In this document: positions 23,065 through 31,369 of the stretch, piece by piece
Numbering within the stretch: position 1 is the first letter of the stretch
How the letters are laid out: each line of letters starts with the position of its first letter
Assembly: GCA_018266215.1 (NCBI GenBank)
Contig: JAFEAV010000061.1
Coordinates: 1 to 37,060, forward strand
Length of the DNA: 37,060 nucleotides
Source of the DNA: Cyanobacteria bacterium SZAS LIN-3
Lineage (GTDB): Bacteria > Cyanobacteriota > Vampirovibrionia > Obscuribacterales > Obscuribacteraceae
Reading direction: 5' to 3'
Made by a program: the position numbers and the translations under genes
The notes under the pieces: generated by a model
Told to the model about the DNA's origin: nothing
What the model saw: only the letters and a program-made list of their open reading frames with translations
Database searches by the model: none

Positions 23065-23799
23065 TCAGGCCGGGCGTCCCATGGCCGAATTGGAAACAAG
23101 TGTGTCACCGGTGCTTCCTGTGGCGGCGGCAAAACTCTGACCCGCTTCCAGGGTCGACTGCACCAGTCTGTAGGTTTGCACGGCCACTGTTTTAACCGTG
23201 TTCAGAGCGTCTTTAATGGGTGTCCGCTCGACTTTGATGTGACCGTCGACGGGTTTGCATTTTTCTTCAAGGACATGGGCCAGCCTGGGGAAGGCTTTAG
23301 TGGAAGCATTTTCGATCGCCTGCCTGCGAGCGGAAGCAAGCAAACCTCCGCACAGACCACCGGCGGCACCGGCTGCCAGATCAACGGCTTCAGCTCCCAT
23401 AGCCTGAACCTGTTTATGCGCCAGCCGGCTCTCGGCAACAGAACAGGCCCGGCTGGGATCAGCTACGACCTGGGCCGAGTGCAACCACTCTCCCGAATGC
23501 TTATAAATCTCGTATGCCCCGATAGCCGCTCCGCCCACGCCAACGACAAAGGCCACCTCGGGCAGGGCCACGGCCAGGCCTGCGGCGGCCAGACCGGCGG
23601 TAAAACAACCGGCGACTTTGACCTGGTTGTGGGCGATTTCATTGCCCGCACCCTGGGCCAGATCACAGGACAGATTCTGCGCACCCTGCAGCACTTTTGC
23701 CCGGCCGTGGCTGTCGCCTAGAAGCTGTAAGACATCGATGTTGGGCAGGGAGAGAGGATTTGCGTGTGCGCTTTCATTTGATTTAGAAAGATGATCCAT
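23065..23799 (-). CDS. leaderless protein with glycine-zipper-like hydrophobic segment
   Basis: A 244-residue protein with a polar 55-residue N-terminus and no signal peptide. It then has an Ala/Gly-rich hydrophobic stretch (CFTAGLAAAGLAVALPEVAFVVGVGGAAIGAYEI split over 65-98), a second Ala/Gly patch (AVDLAAGAAGGLCGGLLASA), and a helical C-terminus. Glycine-spaced hydrophobic helices of this kind can insert into or oligomerise within membranes; the role is unknown. It carries copy 3 of the direct-repeat operator and shares the 16-bp start region with the lysozyme-like gene. Confidence 0.65.
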   Translation of the reverse strand: MDHLSKSNESAHANPLSLPNIDVLQLLGDSHGRAKVLQGAQNLSCDLAQGAGNEIAHNQVKVAGCFTAGLAAAGLAVALPEVAFVVGVGGAAIGAYEIYKHSGEWLHSAQVVADPSRACSVAESRLAHKQVQAMGAEAVDLAAGAAGGLCGGLLASARRQAIENASTKAFPRLAHVLEEKCKPVDGHIKVERTPIKDALNTVKTVAVQTYRLVQSTLEAGQSFAAATGSTGDTLVSNSAMGRPA

Positions 23800-23811
23800 A
23801 GTAAAAGCTCA
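23796..23811 (-). promoter_or_regulatory. start-codon leader shared with the gene at 1867
   Basis: The plus-strand sequence ccatagtaaaagctca is identical in 15 of 16 bases to 1864-1879 and in the same position relative to the ATG. The proteins themselves are not similar at their N-termini, so this is not simple coding homology. Confidence 0.5.
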
Positions 23812-23864
23812 AGAAAATCTGGGGGATTACATGAGCGAGCATACTTCTGCCACCATAGCCATGG

Positions 23865-23891
23865 TGTGACCGCCACGTGACGACGGCGTGA
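23865..23891 (-). promoter_or_regulatory. direct-repeat operator TCACGT-N5-TCAC, copy 3 (triple)
   Basis: Three TCAC(G/A) units on the minus strand, at 23891-23887, 23880-23876 and 23869-23865, are each exactly 11 bp apart, 65 bp upstream of the ATG at 23799. The inner pair matches the TCACGT-N5-TCAC pattern of copies 1 and 2. A TATGGT -10 candidate lies 7 bp downstream (23852-23857). Confidence 0.55.
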
Positions 23892-23926
23892 CGATATCGA
23901 TGTGTTCTGGAGGGCGGCTTGGAGGC

Positions 23927-25132
23927 CTAATAAACCCGCACCGGCACGCCGGTAACCTTGGTCGATTCCACTTTAGCCGCTTCCGGTTTGCGACCGAAAC
24001 TTACGCCCAGTGTCTCGTAGAGCTCCACATCGGCCGGCGAAACAAGCCGCTGGACGATGGCTTCTTTAACATCCATGTATTGAATCTTACCTGTCTGGAA
24101 AGAAACCATGGTCACACCAAACACACCCTGCGAGATAAGCTCGACGGCACCGGCTCCCACTTCCAGACCGAAGTTGGCATCAACCGCGGTGGCAAAGCCA
24201 CAGCGCACAAGATGGCCCGGACGCAGATCGCGCACTTCCGGTATTTCATAAACACCGGCGACAAACTGGCCTGTACGCTTCATGAAGGCTTTGATTTCGG
24301 GATCGGCTTTGATGCGGTCCTCAATCTGTTTGACCACATATTTACCGGCACCAATCAGCTTGCGATGACCAAAAGAATCCGGCTCCGAACTCATATCGAC
24401 AAGCTCATTACCGGAAGCATCGCGCAGACCTTCGGCCACAACGATAGTGGCTGTGCCTTCATGCACATCGCTTGATTCCACGCGTTTGATAAATTTGTCG
24501 CGAATAGTCGTATACAGCACGTCGAAATCAACAGGGATTTCGGGGATCAAAATTGCGTCGGCGTCGGCGGCAACACCACCGCGGAAGGCTGTGTGCCCGG
24601 CATAGCGGCCGAAGACTTCCATAACAATGATGCGATTGTGAGTGCGGCCGGTGGTTTTAATATCGCGCAATTGTTCGGCAATGCGATTGATTGTCGAGTC
24701 GCCGCCGACACTGTAGGGCATCAAGTCCAGGTCCATCGTTTTGGGAGCATGCACACAGGGGATGCCCTGGGCGGAAAGGTCTACCACCACGCTGCCGGTA
24801 TCGTCGCCACCGGCGATGACCAGAGCGTCCAGACCAAACTTTTTCAGACCTTCTTTGATGCGATCATATTTTTTGTCGTCCTTGATCTTGGAGACTTTGA
24901 CGCGGGAATTACCCGCTTCGCTGCCGGCCATATAGACGTGAATTTTTTCGATGCGCTCGGCGGTAAGCTCGGTCAGCTTGGGCAGGTCGACGAGATTGTA
25001 AAGGCCGGCATAGCCGTTAGGTATGATGAATGCCTTCATGCCCTTGCTCAGAGCCATCAGGGCCGCGCCCTTGATGACGCCGTTCAGGCCGCCGCAGTCC
25101 CCACCAGATGTGATGATCCCTATGTTTTTCAC
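23927..25132 (-). CDS. pfp: 6-phosphofructokinase, PPi-dependent type
   Basis: A 401-residue phosphofructokinase of glycolysis, converting fructose 6-phosphate to fructose 1,6-bisphosphate. The nucleotide/PPi loop reads GGDDT (108-112) and the catalytic segment PKTMDLD (130-136, Asp134). In E. coli ATP-PFK the corresponding residues are Gly104 and Gly124. Asp and Lys at these positions (Asp111, Lys131) are the known marks of pyrophosphate-dependent enzymes, so PPi is the likely phosphoryl donor. MEVFGRYAG (171-179) is the substrate-binding motif. The usual TIDND reads TMDLD here. The start is a GTG at 25132 with GGAGG at 25137-25141; longer frames upstream lack a ribosome-binding site. The longer C-terminal region is typical of the family. 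Confidence 0.9.
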   Translation of the reverse strand: MKNIGIITSGGDCGGLNGVIKGAALMALSKGMKAFIIPNGYAGLYNLVDLPKLTELTAERIEKIHVYMAGSEAGNSRVKVSKIKDDKKYDRIKEGLKKFGLDALVIAGGDDTGSVVVDLSAQGIPCVHAPKTMDLDLMPYSVGGDSTINRIAEQLRDIKTTGRTHNRIIVMEVFGRYAGHTAFRGGVAADADAILIPEIPVDFDVLYTTIRDKFIKRVESSDVHEGTATIVVAEGLRDASGNELVDMSSEPDSFGHRKLIGAGKYVVKQIEDRIKADPEIKAFMKRTGQFVAGVYEIPEVRDLRPGHLVRCGFATAVDANFGLEVGAGAVELISQGVFGVTMVSFQTGKIQYMDVKEAIVQRLVSPADVELYETLGVSFGRKPEAAKVESTKVTGVPVRVY

Positions 25133-25136
25133 GTCG

Positions 25137-25141
25137 CCTCC
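25137..25141 (-). promoter_or_regulatory. pfp: ribosome-binding site deciding the phosphofructokinase start
   Basis: GGAGG on the minus strand lies four bases before GTG 25132, which opens directly into the conserved KNIGIITSGGD first strand. Confidence 0.55.
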
Positions 25142-25288
25142 AGATGTATCTCCGGCCCGATTGCTGCAGCCGCAATCGATATTTATCACGCCGGAAGCTT
25201 CATTTTGTCTTGACTTCCGGAAGGTCATACGGAGAGTTACAATGGTCCTCTCTCAAAAAGCACATTGATCGCGGCAATCGAGTTTTAT

Positions 25289-26146
25289 ATGCGCCTTCCC
25301 AGACTCCCTCGTCCATCAGTTTCCAGCCTGGTCATAACCGCCCTGGCGTCAATTTCATTAACAGCGGCACAGGCAGGCGAAATAGACAGTCTGGGCGAAA
25401 GGTCCAGGGACAAACTCAAGGCCCTGAACGCCGCTATCATCGCGCATCCGCGCTCACCGCAGGCTTATGTCGACCGGGCCGAATTCTACTGCCTGGCCAT
25501 GATGGACGAGGAGGCAGCCAAAGATTTCGACCACGCCCTGGCACTGGATCCCAAATACAGCGAAACCTATGACCGACGCGGCATGCAGCATATGCGCCAG
25601 GAAGAGTACAAGCTGGCCATCGCCGACCTGCTGAAAGCAGGCTCTCTGGCTCCGCCGGAAAAGAAAGGTCAGGCCTACCGCAATGCCGGCCGGGCACAGC
25701 TCAAATTGCACGCCTACGCCGATGCCGTCAAAACACTGACCCAGGCCATCAACTGGGAACTGCCTCATGCCAAACATCTATCGGTAAGGGAAAGAGCTCA
25801 GGCATATTTTGGTCTGGGGAAATATAAGGAATGCATCGCCGATGTCGATTCACTCGAGGTCAACCACCGCTTGCGAGACGACGACTCACTCTGCATTCGC
25901 GCTGAAGCGCGGATGAAGCTGGGTCAGTACAATCCGGCGATTGATGATCTCAGTCGCGCGATCAAATGCGCCAAGACTCGCCACACAAACTTTGAAAAAA
26001 CGCTCTTCTCGGACAGCACATCGAGATACCTGAAATTGCGCGCAGAATGCTACAAAAAGACGGGGCAAACGGCCCTGGCCGAACGCGACATGAAGCGCTC
26101 AAATGCAGCCGCCGTCGATGCCATAAAATTTGCTCCCTTCCGTTAA
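25289..26146 (+). CDS. secreted TPR-repeat protein
   Basis: About 285 residues. The ATG at 25289 opens a signal peptide (RLPRLPRPSVSSLVITALASISLTAAQAG). Then follow at least four TPR-like units: PQAYVDRAEFYCLAMMDEEAAKDFDHALALDP, SETYDRRGMQHMRQEEYKLAIADLLKAG, AYRNAGRAQLKLHAYADAVKTLTQAI, and two more. It probably serves as a periplasmic or cell-surface scaffold for protein contacts. It is divergent from phosphofructokinase with a 156-bp gap; a TTG at 25265 is a weaker start. Confidence 0.8.
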   Translation: MRLPRLPRPSVSSLVITALASISLTAAQAGEIDSLGERSRDKLKALNAAIIAHPRSPQAYVDRAEFYCLAMMDEEAAKDFDHALALDPKYSETYDRRGMQHMRQEEYKLAIADLLKAGSLAPPEKKGQAYRNAGRAQLKLHAYADAVKTLTQAINWELPHAKHLSVRERAQAYFGLGKYKECIADVDSLEVNHRLRDDDSLCIRAEARMKLGQYNPAIDDLSRAIKCAKTRHTNFEKTLFSDSTSRYLKLRAECYKKTGQTALAERDMKRSNAAAVDAIKFAPFR

Positions 26147-26165
26147 ACACAGGTATCTTTATCGC

Positions 26166-26945
26166 ATGGACAAAAATCCCACCGGCAGATTTTCAGGACT
26201 GGCTGAGACCTACGCGCGCTGCCGGCCAAGCTATCCCTCCGACGCCATTGATTTCATCATCGCCCTGAGCGGCGTCGACAATGATTCGCTCATTGCCGAC
26301 ATCGGCTGCGGTACCGGCATTTCATCCAGACTCTTTGCCGAGCGCGGCCTCAAAGTGCTGGGCATAGAGCCAAATGACGATATGAGAGAGAGGGCCGAAG
26401 CCGAGGAAAAAATAGCCTCCCTGCATTACCTCAAGGGCACCGCCGAAAAAACAACCCTTGAAGGCGAGAGCGTTGACCTGATTGTCTGTGCTCAGGCCTT
26501 TCACTGGTTTGAACCGACGGCGGCCCTGGCTGAATTCAAACGCATCTTAAAGCCGGGGGGTTGGGTGGCGCTGATGTGGAATGAGCGCGATGAAAATGAC
26601 CCCTTCACACAAATGTACGGTGACCTGTTCCGCACCCTGCCCGAGACCGAAGCGGTGGAAATGCCCCGAGGAAAAGCCGGCCACGCCCTTCTGGAAAGCG
26701 AACTTTTTGAAAATCGACAACGGGACCTGTTTATATCGAGCCAGGTTTTAGATGAGGACGGCCTGGTCGGGCGGGCCTTTTCCGCCTCGTATGCTCCCAG
26801 GGACGAACCGCGCCGCTCGCGCTTCGAGGCCTCGCTTCGGACATTGTTTCACGCCTTTGCCGAGCCGGATGCCAGCCAAGACGGCAAGCCGGCGGTCGTG
26901 ACCATGCACTACGCCACATCAATTTATACGGGAAGACGCCTTTAA
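26166..26945 (+). CDS. class I SAM-dependent methyltransferase
   Basis: A 259-residue cytoplasmic methyltransferase of the Methyltransf_11/UbiE-like group. Motif I DIGCGTG (45-51) binds SAM, followed by VLGIEPND, LIVCAQAFHWF and ILKPGGWVALMWNE. The substrate cannot be told; the FHWFEP motif is seen in small-molecule methyltransferases. The ATG at 26166 is 20 bp after the TPR stop, so the two may be co-transcribed. The ribosome-binding site is weak. Confidence 0.88.
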   Translation: MDKNPTGRFSGLAETYARCRPSYPSDAIDFIIALSGVDNDSLIADIGCGTGISSRLFAERGLKVLGIEPNDDMRERAEAEEKIASLHYLKGTAEKTTLEGESVDLIVCAQAFHWFEPTAALAEFKRILKPGGWVALMWNERDENDPFTQMYGDLFRTLPETEAVEMPRGKAGHALLESELFENRQRDLFISSQVLDEDGLVGRAFSASYAPRDEPRRSRFEASLRTLFHAFAEPDASQDGKPAVVTMHYATSIYTGRRL

Positions 26946-27044
26946 TCTTGGACTTCGTAGTTCTCCCCTGTACAGTCCCCCTGGCAAGTCTAATAATGAT
27001 GCTGTCTGACAAATCCCCCTGCATCAGCGAAGAGGCTACCAAAC

Positions 27045-27620
27045 ATGGGCTGCGAAGATTTTAGAACCTGTGGAGTCCCCCAACCAGGCTACCGAGTCGA
27101 TCATGCTGAGCAAGCCGCTCATGCAATCGCCCGAGAACTTTTTTCACCGGATCCGCGCATGCGGGCCCACGGCATCCAGGATATCCGCGACGAAGTCTAT
27201 AACATGCGTCCGCGCGAAGCAGAAAGATTTACAGCTATCCTCAACCGTGACATGCAAGGTCGGTCACCGCTGAGAGAAGTGCCCGAAGTGGTGCGCGACA
27301 GATACGGCAATCCCTGCCCGACCGGCAATGACGTCCTGGTCCTCAACGATCCTTATGACGGTCGCCGCGAAGTGCTCAAACAGATTCGCCATGACAATGA
27401 TTATGGCTATGACGTGCCACCCCAGAGACCAATCTGGGACGAAAGACCACCAGTAGTTATCCAGCAGCCACCGGTAATCATCGATCAAGGTCCCATCTAC
27501 CGCCCTCGTGGCGGCGACCTCGGTGAGCGCATCATCGACAGAGCCATAGACGGATTTGGTCTGGGCATCGGACTGGGTGCAGCCGATAGACTGTTCAACG
27601 GCGGCAGACACCACCGTTAA
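27045..27620 (+). CDS. orphan protein with Pro-rich and Gly-rich tail
   Basis: A 191-residue soluble protein that I do not recognise. The N-terminal half is helical and charged (DHAEQAAHAIARELF, MRPREAERFTAILNRDM), the middle contains DRYGNPCPTGNDVLVLNDPYDG, and the last 60 residues are Pro/Val-Ile/Gln repeats (PPVVIQQPPVIIDQGP) and a glycine-rich amphipathic tail. A Cys-rich start (MGCEDFRTCG) is present without a lipobox. AAGAGG stands nine bases before the ATG. A strong terminator follows. Confidence 0.68.
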   Translation: MGCEDFRTCGVPQPGYRVDHAEQAAHAIARELFSPDPRMRAHGIQDIRDEVYNMRPREAERFTAILNRDMQGRSPLREVPEVVRDRYGNPCPTGNDVLVLNDPYDGRREVLKQIRHDNDYGYDVPPQRPIWDERPPVVIQQPPVIIDQGPIYRPRGGDLGERIIDRAIDGFGLGIGLGAADRLFNGGRHHR

Positions 27621-27678
27621 GCAAGAAGCAAAAGGGCGGTCAGACAAACCAGCTCCACAGACATCAAAATTAGAGAGG

Positions 27679-27707
27679 GCCGACTGTAGCAGTCGGCTCT
27701 TTTGTTT
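27679..27707 (+). terminator. intrinsic terminator
   Basis: GCCGACTG (27679-27686), TAG loop, CAGTCGGC (27690-27697), then TCTTTTGTTT. This perfect 8-bp GC-rich stem and T-rich tail end the plus-strand gene. It abuts the stop of the minus-strand aminotransferase at 27706 and may work in both directions. Confidence 0.85.
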
Positions 27708-28887
27708 AAGAGAGCAGCTCGCTCAGGGCCTGACAGAGCAGGTCTATTTCAGCAATCTGATTGGCGTAGCCAAAACTCACCCGTACCAGGCCACCGGATG
27801 CGGTACCAAGTGTTTCATGGGCACTGACGGCGCAATGCAGCCCGGGGCGCACAGCAATATTGTATTTCTGGTCCAGTCTGTCGGCCGCAACATCGGCTCC
27901 CAGTCCTTCCAGAGAGAGGGCGAAGGTGGGTAGAAACTGCCCGTGCGCCGCTCTGCCATGGACCTTGATACCGGCGAGCTTCTGCAGTTTGCCCTCAAAG
28001 TAATCCCCCAGCGCACTTTCATGCAAGCGCAGGGCGGCGCCATGTTGCTCCAGATAGGCCAGGGCGGCTGTCAGCCCCGCCACCAGGTGAACGGCTGGGG
28101 AGCCAGGCTCCAGGCGGTCGGGCATAAACTGCGGCATCTGCAAACTCTCGGAGCGCGAACCGGTGCCACCGCAATAGAGCGGGTCCAGGTTCTGTCCCTC
28201 AGCCACATAGAGGAAGCCCAGCCCGGCAGGACCGAGCAGGCCTTTGTGGGCCGAAGCGGCAAAAAAGGCAATGCCGCCATACTGCGACAGATCCAGTGCC
28301 AGCGTTCCGCTACCCTGGGCGCCATCAATCAACAGGGGGATGCCGTGACTGAGGCAGAGACTGTTGGCCAGCCCCAGATCAAGCACCGCTCCGGTGACAT
28401 TGCTGGCCAGAGTAAGGACACAAAGCTTCGGCGCGCACTCTGCCACCAGACGCTCAAAACTATCGCCATCAAAGATACCGCTGTTACCAGCCGCCGGCGC
28501 CACTTTGACAATCCTCACACCGCGATGCTCGGCCAACCACTGCAGCGGTCGCATCACCGCATTATGCTCAAAACTGGAACACAAAATAGTGTCCCCGGAC
28601 TCAAGCCGACCGCAGCCGATCAGACCATTGAGCACAAGATTGATGGAGGCGGTGCAACCATTTGTAAAAGCCAATCGTTCCGAGGGCAATTTGAGAAATG
28701 CCCCCAGGGCTTCGCGCCCTTCAAACATTACCCGAGCGGCATTGAGAGCCATTTGATGCGCGCCGCGACCGGGATTACCCATAGTGCGCAGGGCCATGTC
28801 ACAGGCCAGATATACCGCCTCCGGTTTGGGGAAGGAGGTGGCGGCGTTGTCAAAATAAATTGGCGTACTTTGCATAGGCCTGGCCAT
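27706..28887 (-). CDS. class V aminotransferase, cysteine-desulfurase family
   Basis: About 393 residues, PLP-dependent. It opens with YFDNAATSFPKPE, typical of the cysteine desulfurase group. His108 (SFEHN) and Asp188 (LIDGAQG) stack on and hold PLP, Lys215 (SAHKGLLGP) forms the Schiff base, and Cys352 in VRPGLHCA is the candidate sulfur-accepting Cys. The RPGLHC and AHETLGT pattern matches the 'EGC' subgroup of desulfurase-like enzymes, linked elsewhere to sulfur or selenium handling. The probable reaction is release of S (or Se) from cysteine or a related amino acid. Possible starts are ATG 28887, ATG 28875 or TTG 28905, none with a good ribosome-binding site. It is divergent from slt. Confidence 0.88.
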   Translation of the reverse strand: MARPMQSTPIYFDNAATSFPKPEAVYLACDMALRTMGNPGRGAHQMALNAARVMFEGREALGAFLKLPSERLAFTNGCTASINLVLNGLIGCGRLESGDTILCSSFEHNAVMRPLQWLAEHRGVRIVKVAPAAGNSGIFDGDSFERLVAECAPKLCVLTLASNVTGAVLDLGLANSLCLSHGIPLLIDGAQGSGTLALDLSQYGGIAFFAASAHKGLLGPAGLGFLYVAEGQNLDPLYCGGTGSRSESLQMPQFMPDRLEPGSPAVHLVAGLTAALAYLEQHGAALRLHESALGDYFEGKLQKLAGIKVHGRAAHGQFLPTFALSLEGLGADVAADRLDQKYNIAVRPGLHCAVSAHETLGTASGGLVRVSFGYANQIAEIDLLCQALSELLS

Positions 28888-28960
28888 GCTAGCATTTTCT
28901 ATCAACAGGCTGCATTTTCATCGTCGGCAACATTTCGACGCTCCTTCCGTCCAAATAACA

Positions 28961-31369
28961 ATGACCCTTACTAAATTTCAAAAAATTGCCCTTCTTGGGC
29001 TTGCAGCATCGGCTACAGTGCCACTCTTAGCGGGCAGTGCCGGCAACTTTTTGCTGCCCCCGGCCAAGGGCCAGCCCGGTAAAAACTCAGCCAGAACGTC
29101 TTCCAACCGCTCCCCCGCCGGCCAGTCAAGCGAGCATGAAATCAGTCAGGAAATTGCCGCCCTCTGGCGTTCGCCCTCCAGTGCTTTTTCCGCCACCTTT
29201 GCCCATCTTGGTGAGGAACCAAGAGACGTATCGATTGACAAGCTGCGCAAATTTCTGAATTCGGGACAGGATGGAGTGTTCGGCATCAACCTGGGCCAGG
29301 GCAACTCGGCCGAAAAACAGGCAGCTTCATACGCTCTGGCCCGCATGCTGACAAAAAATCGGTCGCAGCCCAGCACCGACGAACGGAAAGAAGCTCTGGC
29401 CCTCTTTGCCAACGCCGCCGACCTCGCTTGTTTGCGCCTGCCCAGCCTCTGGCACACGGCGGAAATAGCCGCAGTAAGCGGGGATGAAACGACCAATCGC
29501 GCCACACTGAATAAAATAAAAGACGAAAGCAGCGCAAGCGATCTTGATCGTGCCCGAGCCCAGTACGAACTGGCCCAGTCCTATCTGCGCAATCCGGCCG
29601 AAGCAACCTCGGGACAGGCTCTGCTCCTGGATATTCGCGAAAAATATCCCAGCACCGAATATGCCAAGGGTGCCTGCTACTACCTGGCCCAGGCGGCAAT
29701 CAATGAAGCCGGCGGAACAGCAACACCAGCGGCGGTATCATACTTAAAAGAATATCTCAAATGGACAACCAACGGCCGCTTCTCTTCCGAGGTCGCCGAC
29801 AAGCTCTGGGCACTGGGTCAAACGTCAGCCGTAGCGCCGACAAGCACTGAGGCCGCGGCGGTGACACTGTCCACTAGCGATCTGGAACAGATCGCCAGCG
29901 TATTTTACAAGCGCGGAGATCTCACCAGAGCCCTTGCCGTTTACGATCGGCTCGGCCCCGATGCCAAATTACTACAGAGAGCGCAGTGCTACAGCAAACT
30001 GGGGCGCAAAGCCGAGGCGGTTTCAACCCTTTTGACCGCGGTCAAACAAGATCCGACCAGCACCACATATGATGACTACGCCGCCACAATCTGCGTGCCT
30101 TTAACCAAAGCGGAGGCCACCGACCTATGGCGCAACATTCTCAAGCTCAACCCCAAACACGCTGACCATGCCATTTACAATCTGGCCACCCGGGTAGAAG
30201 AAACTGAAGCACTGCCTCTTTTTGCCCGCCTGCTCAATCAGTTCCCCACCTCCGAACACGCTCCGGAGAGCCTCTGGTGGCTCTTCTGGCACCAGGCCAA
30301 AGCCATTTATCCGAGTGCCGTGGCGAAGGACCCGGCAAAAAGTCTGGCCTTGATCAAACTGGCGCAGCAGGGAGTTACCCGTTATCCGCAGCACCGAGTG
30401 GCGGCCCGCCTGGCATTCTGGGCAGGGAAAATCTATGAAAAATTAGGCCAGCCTGAAGAAGCAAAACACGAGTATGAACTGGCCAGAGACAAGTGGCCGA
30501 CAAACTATTATGGCGCCAGAGCACGCTATCGACTGCATTACTTAATGGCGGCCCAGGACAAAAAGCACGACCGTGCTTTTGCCACCAGCCCCAACCGCCA
30601 GCTCAGCCCGGACACCTGGAACTGGCCACAGCCGCCGCATCTTTTCAGCTTCGATAAAGTGGCACCGCTGGTAGGGTCACAGGCAATGGTTCTGGCGGTG
30701 ACGCACCAGGCCGACGAATGCCTCAGTAAAATCGACACTGTGCCGGCGGCAAAAGCCGAATCCGGTGAGCAGCGCTTGAATATAGACTGCCTCAGATCCT
30801 GGCTTTACCTCAGTCAGTGCATGCCCATGGAAGGCATTCGCGCAGCCGCTCGCGATCTCGACGGCCATCCCAGCAAAGCACCGCGCTGGCAAATAAATTA
30901 TCCCTGGGCCTATGCCGGTCAGATCAACGAAGCGGCACGCAAAAACGGCGTCGATCCCTATCTCGTGCACGCACTCATTCGCGAAGAATCACGGTATTTT
31001 CCCATGGCCCTCAGTCGTTCCAATGCCATAGGCCTGATGCAACTACTGCCCGGCACGGCTTTCGGCGTGGCCAAACGCATAGGCCTACCCATTTCGAGCA
31101 AGGATGAAATTTTCATCCCGGACAACAATATCAAAATGGGCACCGCCTATCTTGCCTACACTCTGAGCCGTTTTGACGGACAGGCCATGCTCGCTGTCGC
31201 CAGCTACAACGGCGGCCCCAACGCAGTCAAACACTGGGTCGACGTCTTCCATGCCAAAGGCGGCAATGACTGGGACATCTTTGTGGAAAACATTCCCTTC
31301 CGCGAAACCAGGGACTACGTCCGAAAAGTATTTGGTTCCTACTGGACCTATGAACTTATCTACCAGTAG
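28961..31369 (+). CDS. slt: soluble lytic murein transglycosylase (Slt70-like)
   Basis: An 802-residue periplasmic enzyme cleaving glycan strands of peptidoglycan to 1,6-anhydro products. A signal peptide (KFQKIALLGLAASATVPLL) is followed by a long alpha-superhelical region with TPR-like helices (about 90-610) and a C-terminal SLT domain (about 645-802). The catalytic Glu is E676 in IREESRY. GLMQLLPGTA, ASYNGGPNAV and the IPFRETRDYV motif complete the family signature. The ATG at 28961 is chosen because it starts the signal peptide; in-frame codons extend upstream to 28886 over the divergent gene's start. Its stop directly touches that of the convergent gene. Confidence 0.93.
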   Translation: MTLTKFQKIALLGLAASATVPLLAGSAGNFLLPPAKGQPGKNSARTSSNRSPAGQSSEHEISQEIAALWRSPSSAFSATFAHLGEEPRDVSIDKLRKFLNSGQDGVFGINLGQGNSAEKQAASYALARMLTKNRSQPSTDERKEALALFANAADLACLRLPSLWHTAEIAAVSGDETTNRATLNKIKDESSASDLDRARAQYELAQSYLRNPAEATSGQALLLDIREKYPSTEYAKGACYYLAQAAINEAGGTATPAAVSYLKEYLKWTTNGRFSSEVADKLWALGQTSAVAPTSTEAAAVTLSTSDLEQIASVFYKRGDLTRALAVYDRLGPDAKLLQRAQCYSKLGRKAEAVSTLLTAVKQDPTSTTYDDYAATICVPLTKAEATDLWRNILKLNPKHADHAIYNLATRVEETEALPLFARLLNQFPTSEHAPESLWWLFWHQAKAIYPSAVAKDPAKSLALIKLAQQGVTRYPQHRVAARLAFWAGKIYEKLGQPEEAKHEYELARDKWPTNYYGARARYRLHYLMAAQDKKHDRAFATSPNRQLSPDTWNWPQPPHLFSFDKVAPLVGSQAMVLAVTHQADECLSKIDTVPAAKAESGEQRLNIDCLRSWLYLSQCMPMEGIRAAARDLDGHPSKAPRWQINYPWAYAGQINEAARKNGVDPYLVHALIREESRYFPMALSRSNAIGLMQLLPGTAFGVAKRIGLPISSKDEIFIPDNNIKMGTAYLAYTLSRFDGQAMLAVASYNGGPNAVKHWVDVFHAKGGNDWDIFVENIPFRETRDYVRKVFGSYWTYELIYQ

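Noticed and set aside
27943..28974. Long open frame on the plus strand, 343 codons
   Set aside because: It lies opposite the class V aminotransferase and has no start signal or motif.
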